Below, in pieces: positions 6,346 to 11,337 of a stretch of 11,337 nucleotides of DNA. Made by a program: the position numbers and the translations under genes. Where the stretch lies: positions 1 through 11,337 of the forward strand of contig JAUWXC010000009.1 in NCBI GenBank assembly GCA_030616565.1. Direction: 5' to 3'. The notes under the pieces were generated by a model. That model saw nothing but the letters and a program-made list of their open reading frames with translations, made no database searches and was not told the origin of the DNA. The first letter of the stretch is position 1, and each line of letters opens with the position of its first letter. The stretch comes from Methanocellales archaeon (GTDB lineage: Archaea; Halobacteriota; UBA148; JAUWXC01).

Positions 6346-8715
6346 ATGGCTCAGATGCGCGGTTGGCTGATCGATGCAGATTACATAACCAAAAACGGTA
6401 AGGCGGTAATAAGGCTCTGGTGTAAGGATGATAAGGGAAAAAATATAGTGGTCTTTGACCCAAATTTTAAGCCCTACTTCTATGCCATTGGGAAAAGAAG
6501 CGCTGATGACATAATGAAAGTCAGGGCAACGCGTTATGACGAAACCATCCAGCCGAAGAAGGTCGAAAAAGTCAAGAAGAAGGATTTTGGAATCGAAGTC
6601 GAGGCCTTTAAGATAACGGTTGCGCACCCCCAGCATGTGCCAGGTTTGAGAGAGGCAATTAGCGATCTTGGCTTAGATGTTAGGGAGGCAGACATACCCT
6701 TTGCGGTGCGCTACATCATCGATTGCGGGCTATCTCCTCTGGATGGAATCGTTGCAGAGGGTGAATCCATTGATGTGGATTGCGCGGAGGCGGGATTTGA
6801 GGCGCACGAGATCAAGTATGAGAAAAGAGATGAAAATCCAGAGTTGCGCATCATGGCATTTGACTGCGAGATGACGAACCCCAGAGGGATACCCAATCCA
6901 GAGCGTGACCCCATCATAATCATATCAATTGCTACGAGTAAGGGTGATGCTAAACTTTTAACGATGGAGAAAGACGACGCATCCCTGCTGGGGGAATTTG
7001 TGAAATTTGTAAAAGATTTTGACCCGGACATCGTATGCGGTTACAACTCGGACAACTTCGACTGGCCATATATGCTCCACAGGGGCAAAGTGCATGATAT
7101 AGGCCTCAACATCGGCAGGGATGGAACTGCGCCGCGCCTTCAGCCAGGCCCTCTTAATAGGGTTTCGGTTGTCGGCAGGCCTAATGTGGATTTGTACAGG
7201 GTTGTTGACAGGGATTTAAGCGGCATCCAGATCAAGACGCTGGAGGACGTTGCAGAGTTTTTGGGTGTAATGAAGAAGTCAGAGCGAACGAACCTGCCTG
7301 CAGCAGAGATACACAAATACTGGGATGACCCTGAGAAGCGCAGAACTCTCCTTGAATATGCAAAAGATGATGTGATGAGTACGCTCGGCATTGCTAAAAA
7401 ATTGCTTCCACTACAATACGAGTTTGCCAGAATGACACGGCAACCGTTAGATGAAGTGTCGAAGATGGGGAGGGGGCGACAGGTTGAGTCGCTTCTGTGC
7501 GCTGAAGCCTACAAGATAGGGGAGTTGGTACCGTCCAAGGGCAGGGAAGTGGGCGAAAAATATGTTGGTGGTTTTGTTCTGGAGCCGAAGAAGGGAATAC
7601 ACGAGAACGTTGCCTGTTTGGACTTCTCATCGATGTATCCATCGATCATGATATCCTTCAACATCTCGCCAGATACGGTGACAGGCGAGGATGGCTACGA
7701 AGCGCCGGAGGTTGGATATAGATTCCGGAAAAAGCCGGATGGTTTCTTCAAGCAAATTTTGCAGGAATTGGTCAGCAAGCGGAGTGCGCTGAAGCACGAG
7801 TTGGAAACGCTGCGTAAGGATACACATGAATACCAATTGCTTGACATCAGACAGCAGGCGATCAAAATCTTGACAAATGCTTTTTATGGGTATACTGGCT
7901 GGACTCCAGCACGATGGTACAGAAGGGAATGTGCAGAGGCTACAGCGGCATGGGGCAGGCATTTCATCAAGCAGGCAATTAAGAGGGCAGAGGAAATGGG
8001 GCTGGAGGTGATATATGGTGACACGGACAGTTTGTTTGTGAAGACAGGAGATGACCAGCTCATGGAAAAAGCGAAGGAACTTACCGGTATCATGTCAAAA
8101 GAGCTCCCTCTGGAGCTTGATATCGAACGCATCTACAACGTCATATTCTTCACCGAGAAAAAGAAGCGCTACGCAGGGCTTACGTCTGATGGTGAAATCA
8201 TAATCAAAGGTCTGGAAGTCAGGAGGGGGGACTGGTGCGCCTTGGCAAAGGAAATCCAAGCGGACGTCGTCGGAGCGATTCTACAAGAACGCGATCCGGT
8301 CAGAGCGGTACAACTGGTTCAAGATGTTGTACAGCGCGTGAGGGAGGGGAAAATCCCTCTGGAGAAGCTTGTGATTCATAAGACGCTGACCAAGAAAATA
8401 TCCTCCTACGAGTCCAGGCAGGCTCATGTCAGAGCGGCGGAAAGGGCCAAGGTACCAATAGAGGTGGGAGCAAAAATCGCATATGTGATCATCAAGGGAC
8501 CTGGTAGTATTGGTGACAGGGCGTATCCAATCGATATGTTCAGCAGATATGAAAATGGATATCTATTTGGAGATGATAAGAGATATGAGATTGACACAGA
8601 CTACTACATCAACAATCAAATAGTTCCAGCTACGGCACGGATACTCCGTTACTTCGGGCATTCTGATGCCGAGTTAAAAGGAAAACCAAAACAGGCAACG
8701 TTTGATATATATTAG
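6346..8715 (+). CDS. polB: Family B DNA polymerase (replicative, proofreading)
   Basis: The 789-residue protein is a complete archaeal B-family polymerase. The N-terminal domain has 'DADYITKNGKAVIRLW' and 'FKPYFYA'. Tyr13, Pro43, Val98 and Arg122 align with the uracil-sensing pocket of Pyrococcus Pol, so template uracil stalling is likely. The 3'-5' exonuclease has Exo I Asp173/Glu175 ('FDCEM'), Exo II 'YNSDNFDW' (233-240) and Exo III Tyr338/Asp342. Polymerase motif A is 'LDFSSMYPS' (Asp426), motif B 'KILTNAFYG' (507-515, with Ala where Ser is usual) and motif C 'YGDTDS' (557-562). No intein interrupts these motifs. The C-terminus ends 'QATFDIY', a possible minimal PCNA-binding box. The ATG at 6346 fits the TATA spacing; Met4 is an alternative. 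It diverges from the helicase and leads an operon with the HD gene. Confidence 0.97.
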   Translation: MAQMRGWLIDADYITKNGKAVIRLWCKDDKGKNIVVFDPNFKPYFYAIGKRSADDIMKVRATRYDETIQPKKVEKVKKKDFGIEVEAFKITVAHPQHVPGLREAISDLGLDVREADIPFAVRYIIDCGLSPLDGIVAEGESIDVDCAEAGFEAHEIKYEKRDENPELRIMAFDCEMTNPRGIPNPERDPIIIISIATSKGDAKLLTMEKDDASLLGEFVKFVKDFDPDIVCGYNSDNFDWPYMLHRGKVHDIGLNIGRDGTAPRLQPGPLNRVSVVGRPNVDLYRVVDRDLSGIQIKTLEDVAEFLGVMKKSERTNLPAAEIHKYWDDPEKRRTLLEYAKDDVMSTLGIAKKLLPLQYEFARMTRQPLDEVSKMGRGRQVESLLCAEAYKIGELVPSKGREVGEKYVGGFVLEPKKGIHENVACLDFSSMYPSIMISFNISPDTVTGEDGYEAPEVGYRFRKKPDGFFKQILQELVSKRSALKHELETLRKDTHEYQLLDIRQQAIKILTNAFYGYTGWTPARWYRRECAEATAAWGRHFIKQAIKRAEEMGLEVIYGDTDSLFVKTGDDQLMEKAKELTGIMSKELPLELDIERIYNVIFFTEKKKRYAGLTSDGEIIIKGLEVRRGDWCALAKEIQADVVGAILQERDPVRAVQLVQDVVQRVREGKIPLEKLVIHKTLTKKISSYESRQAHVRAAERAKVPIEVGAKIAYVIIKGPGSIGDRAYPIDMFSRYENGYLFGDDKRYEIDTDYYINNQIVPATARILRYFGHSDAELKGKPKQATFDIY

Positions 8716-8719
8716 GTGA
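8715..8719 (+). promoter_or_regulatory. Ribosome-binding site overlapping the polB stop codon
   Basis: GGTGA begins on the last base of the polB TAG. It is six nt from the ATG at 8726 but only three from the ATG at 8723, which favours the second of the two adjacent ATGs for the HD gene. Confidence 0.55.
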
Positions 8720-8725
8720 AAAATG

Positions 8726-9442
8726 ATGGAACGATTTATCGAGTTGGCAAATGAGATAACCGACCCGGACCTAAGGGAAAAGACCATCAAGATGATTCAG
8801 AATCCTTTTCCAACGAATCCTGACTGGAGACATCTTGGCATTGAGTTCAGGAAATCACCAGCAAGCACCAACATGCATCACTGCTATTCTGGAGGATTAA
8901 TTGAGCACACGATTTCTGTGGTTAAAATCAGCTCTGCGATAGCGGATGTGCTGGCATCGGTGCACAACGCGGACGTAAACAGGGACGTCGTGCTGGCGGG
9001 CGCGCTGTTACATGACATCATGAAGCCGATAACGTATGAGGAGCGCGAGAGAGGGTACGACGCCTCTGACGGCGCTAAAATTTTAGACCACATCCTTCTG
9101 GCGACCGTAGAATTGTACAGGAGGGATTTTCCGATAAGCGTAGTGCACATCGTAGCAGCACATCACGGCAAAGGAAGCACAATCAGACCGCTTACCCTGG
9201 AGGCCTTGGCAGTGCATCTTGCTGATACGCTTGATGCTGAATTGAACAATAACATCATAGAAGGAGCGAAAAGAATCTCCAACATGCGCCTGAAGGAATT
9301 GGGCTGCAGTATGAGTCAGGAAACGCTCAAGAAACTGTTTGACAAAGTTTCGCCATACAAAATCGTTATAACCAGACAGAAAGATGGACGAGATGCGGTG
9401 CGCAAGTTGATCAAAGGGGCGCTGGATGTATCTGGTGATTAG
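8726..9442 (+). CDS. HD-domain metal-dependent hydrolase, YhaM-like
   Basis: The 238-residue product is a single HD-superfamily domain, whose members are metal-dependent phosphohydrolases. The metal and active-site series is complete: 'MHHCYSGGLIEHT' (His51, His52, His61), 'ALLHDIMK' (His96-Asp97, Lys100), His122 in 'LDHILL', 'AAHHGK' (His146-His147) and 'HLADTLDAELN' (His164, Asp167). The 'HHxYxGGLxEHT' opening resembles the HD half of bacterial YhaM/Cbf1 3'-5' exoribonucleases, but no OB-fold domain is attached. The true substrate (RNA, DNA, nucleotides) cannot be told. I chose the second ATG by ribosome-site spacing; ATG 8723 would add one Met. It starts 10 nt after polB, and its 3' end overlaps the DUF1922 gene by 17 nt, so all three are probably co-translated. 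That link to polB hints at a nucleic-acid or nucleotide role, which is inference. Confidence 0.9.
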   Translation: MERFIELANEITDPDLREKTIKMIQNPFPTNPDWRHLGIEFRKSPASTNMHHCYSGGLIEHTISVVKISSAIADVLASVHNADVNRDVVLAGALLHDIMKPITYEERERGYDASDGAKILDHILLATVELYRRDFPISVVHIVAAHHGKGSTIRPLTLEALAVHLADTLDAELNNNIIEGAKRISNMRLKELGCSMSQETLKKLFDKVSPYKIVITRQKDGRDAVRKLIKGALDVSGD

Positions 9443-9635
9443 GTGTCCTAACTGCGCACGTTTTCTTTATGCAGAGAAAAATCAGAAGACCCGGAGTTGT
9501 CCGTGTGGTAGGAGGGTAAAGGTGCGCAGAATGAGGGTGTACGCGTACGTTGATGATGAGCGCAAGGCAGGTGAAGCCGTGCGAATTTTACAAGAGAAGG
9601 AGTTTGGGGAGCCAGAGCTCCGGCGATATAGATGA
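9426..9635 (+). CDS. DUF1922-family zinc-ribbon protein
   Basis: The 69-residue protein opens 'MYLVIRCPNCARFLYA', followed by 'KTRSCPCGRRVKV'. Cys7 and Cys10, with Cys25 and Cys27, form a likely zinc-ribbon site. The rest ('RRMRVYAYVDDERKAGEAV', then 'RILQEKEFG') matches my memory of DUF1922, the small archaeal family that includes Methanothermobacter MTH1184, whose function is unknown. The ATG at 9426 fits the family's 'MYL' start and has GGGG at 9416-9419 six nt upstream. It therefore overlaps the HD gene by 17 nt in another frame. Its stop overlaps the start of the acetyl-CoA synthetase gene as ATGA. The arrangement suggests coupled translation through HD, DUF1922 and acs, but gives no function. 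The family call is fairly secure. Confidence 0.87.
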   Translation: MYLVIRCPNCARFLYAEKNQKTRSCPCGRRVKVRRMRVYAYVDDERKAGEAVRILQEKEFGEPELRRYR

Positions 9636-11337
9636 GCAAAATGATCGAAAAGCCAAAGGCAATGTTTAGGGTAAAACCCAATCTGGAGAGCTATGAAGAG
9701 ACGTGTAAGGAGTTTAGGTGGGGGGATTTTCACGACGAAATAGAATGGTTTGAAGACGGAAAGTTGAACGCCGCCTACAATGCTGTGGATAGACATGCTG
9801 GGACTCGGAGGAAGAACAAGGTCGCATTATACTGGGAAGGAAAAAATGGAGCAAGCGAGGAGTATAGCTTTTTAAATCTAAAAGACCTCTCCAACAAGTT
9901 CGCCAATGTACTGAAGAAATACGGGGTTAGAAAAGGGGACAGGGTGTTTATTTTCTTGCCGAGAATCCCAGAGCTCTATCTGAGCTTCCTTGGTGTCATA
10001 AAGACCGGCGCTATCGCTAGCACCATGTTCGCAGCGTTTGGTCCAGATGCTCTCAAGGATAGGTTACTGGACAGCGGCGCAAAAATTCTCGTTACGAATT
10101 CAGAGCTGAAGCACAGGGTGTATGAAATCAGGGACGAGCTTCCCGAACTGGAGCGCATGATCATAGTGGGTGAAGTCGCGGAAGGAGAGGTGAGCTACGA
10201 GGAGGAGATGGAAGAGGCATCACGAGACTTTGATGTAGTAAGAATGCATCCAGAGGACCCCTTATTCATGCTCTATACATCTGGAACGACGGGGAAGCCA
10301 AAGGGCGTAGTCCATGTGCACTATGCAATACTACAAGAGCATCTTACTGCGAAGTGGGTCCTAGATTTGCATGAGGATGATGTGCTCTGGTGCACCGCCG
10401 ATCCGGGATGGGTTACGGGAATAGCATATGGCATTCTTGGCTCGTGGTCCAATGGAACCTCATCGGTTGTCTATGAAGGTCGGTTCTCTCCGGAAAAGTG
10501 GTATTCGATAATAGAGAAGTATCATGTAGCAGTGTGGTACACCGCTCCTACTGCCATTAGGATGTTAGCAGGTGCAGGAAACGACCTCCCTAAAAAGTAC
10601 GATTTGTCCAGCTTGAGATATTTGTGCTCAGTTGGAGAACCTTTGAATCCAGAGGCGGTTTATTGGGGTCTTAAGGTGTTTGGATTGCCATTTCACGATA
10701 ATTGGTGGCAGACCGAAACTGGAGGCATTTTAATTGCCAATTACCAGTCTATGCCCATCAAACCGGGCTCTATGGGCAAACCATTTCCAGGCATTAAAGC
10801 GGGCATCGTGGATGATGAAGGTGATGAATTGCCAGTGGGAAAGGAGGGCAACCTGGCCATAAAAACCCCTTGGCCGTCGATGATGAGGGAGATATGGCGC
10901 AATCCTGAGAAATATGAGAGCTACTTCCAGGGGGATTGGTATATTACCGGAGACTTAGCGCGCACGGATGAAGATGGCTACTTTTGGTTTGTGGGTAGGG
11001 CGGACGACGTCATCAAAACCTCTGGCGAGAGGGTAGGTCCCTTTGAGGTTGAGTCCGCGTTGATTGAACACCCTGCTGTGGCAGAAGCAGGGGTGATAGG
11101 AAAACCGGACCCCACAAGGGGTGAAATTATAAAGGCATTTATCATCCTTAAAAAAGGACACGAGCCATCAAAAGGGCTGGAGGAAGATATAAAGAAATTC
11201 ATTAAGGAGCACCTTGCAGGACATGCATATCCCAGGGAGATCGAATTTGTGAAGAGCCTCCCCAAAACACAGAGCGGTAAGATCGTGCGTCGCTTGCTCA
11301 AGGCGCGGGAACTAGGACTCCCAATCGGCGATACGTC
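9632..11337 (+). CDS. acsA: AMP-forming acetyl-CoA synthetase, last few residues outside window
   Basis: This enzyme activates acetate with ATP and CoA to acetyl-CoA, AMP and pyrophosphate, by way of acetyl-AMP. The 568 visible codons have no stop before the edge. The P-loop 'YTSGTTGKPKG' is at 215-225. 'WWQTETGG' (358-365) gives the Trp/Thr-Glu-Thr adenylate site. 'TGDLA' has Asp441, the 'GRADDVIKTSGERV' hinge is at 455-468, and 'PKTQSGK' (544-550) carries the catalytic, acetylation-prone Lys550. The ending 'ARELGLPIGDT' matches the tail of AcsA-type enzymes of about 570 residues, so only a handful of residues should be missing. The start ATG overlaps the DUF1922 stop by four nt (ATGA); Met4 at 9641 is possible. 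Acetate is the likely substrate, but a related short acyl group such as propionate cannot be excluded. Confidence 0.93.
   Translation, partial: MSKMIEKPKAMFRVKPNLESYEETCKEFRWGDFHDEIEWFEDGKLNAAYNAVDRHAGTRRKNKVALYWEGKNGASEEYSFLNLKDLSNKFANVLKKYGVRKGDRVFIFLPRIPELYLSFLGVIKTGAIASTMFAAFGPDALKDRLLDSGAKILVTNSELKHRVYEIRDELPELERMIIVGEVAEGEVSYEEEMEEASRDFDVVRMHPEDPLFMLYTSGTTGKPKGVVHVHYAILQEHLTAKWVLDLHEDDVLWCTADPGWVTGIAYGILGSWSNGTSSVVYEGRFSPEKWYSIIEKYHVAVWYTAPTAIRMLAGAGNDLPKKYDLSSLRYLCSVGEPLNPEAVYWGLKVFGLPFHDNWWQTETGGILIANYQSMPIKPGSMGKPFPGIKAGIVDDEGDELPVGKEGNLAIKTPWPSMMREIWRNPEKYESYFQGDWYITGDLARTDEDGYFWFVGRADDVIKTSGERVGPFEVESALIEHPAVAEAGVIGKPDPTRGEIIKAFIILKKGHEPSKGLEEDIKKFIKEHLAGHAYPREIEFVKSLPKTQSGKIVRRLLKARELGLPIGDT

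Noticed and set aside
6287..6463. N-terminal extension of the helicase by 59 residues
   Set aside because: The added residues look unlike any helicase, overlap the polB coding start, and would place the start upstream of the likely TATA element.
7620..8045. Intein in the polymerase active-site motifs
   Set aside because: Motifs A, B and C are continuous and at normal spacing for a 789-residue enzyme.
1..11337. Defence island, prophage or transposon
   Set aside because: No integrase, transposase, toxin-antitoxin, restriction or cas gene is visible. The HD, XPD-like and PolB proteins fit ordinary cellular families here.

Overview
This window is housekeeping chromosome from an archaeon, most likely a euryarchaeote. 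Supporting signs are archaeal-type TruD and Pth2, a geranylgeranyl reductase for archaeal membrane lipids, a family B DNA polymerase with a uracil read-ahead pocket, an XPD-like iron-sulfur helicase, a DUF1922 zinc ribbon, and TATA boxes placed about 26-30 nt upstream of start codons with almost no leader. The YGDTDS polymerase motif, the Archaeoglobus-like malate dehydrogenase and an AMP-forming acetyl-CoA synthetase fit the methanogen/ANME/Archaeoglobi part of the tree. I cannot name the genus from the sequence alone.

Layout. (1) 1-2959, minus strand: a tight five-gene operon read from a promoter near 2985, in the order small two-helix membrane protein, small beta-barrel-like protein, pth2, mdh, truD (truD leaves the window). 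(2) 3004-4167, plus strand: geranylgeranyl reductase, divergent from that operon across a 44-bp promoter gap. (3) 4168-4222: a convergent gap holding a 37-bp element with perfect 8-bp terminal inverted repeats that looks like a single CRISPR repeat. (4) 4223-6286, minus strand: XPD/Rad3-like helicase. (5) 6346-11337, plus strand: polB, an HD-domain hydrolase, a DUF1922 zinc-ribbon protein and acetyl-CoA synthetase, in a close or overlapping run. The helicase and polB diverge from one palindromic TATA-like element that lies almost exactly midway between their start codons. The only gaps between genes longer than 20 bp are the three named above (44, 55 and 59 bp).

How the genes work together. 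The left operon is translation-flavoured: Pth2 recycles peptidyl-tRNA and TruD modifies tRNA, with a central-carbon enzyme (MDH) set between them. The right half is a replication/repair pair (XPD-like helicase and PolB) whose operon continues into a metal-dependent hydrolase of unknown substrate, a zinc-ribbon protein of unknown role, and acetate activation. In at least three junctions (2440-2443, 2088-2091, 8715-8719) the GTGA/GGTGA ribosome-binding motif overlaps the stop codon of the preceding gene, so translation is probably coupled. I see no defence island, transposon or prophage. The least explained items are the lone CRISPR-repeat-like element, the PolB-linked HD hydrolase, the DUF1922-Acs coupling and the two small unknown proteins.
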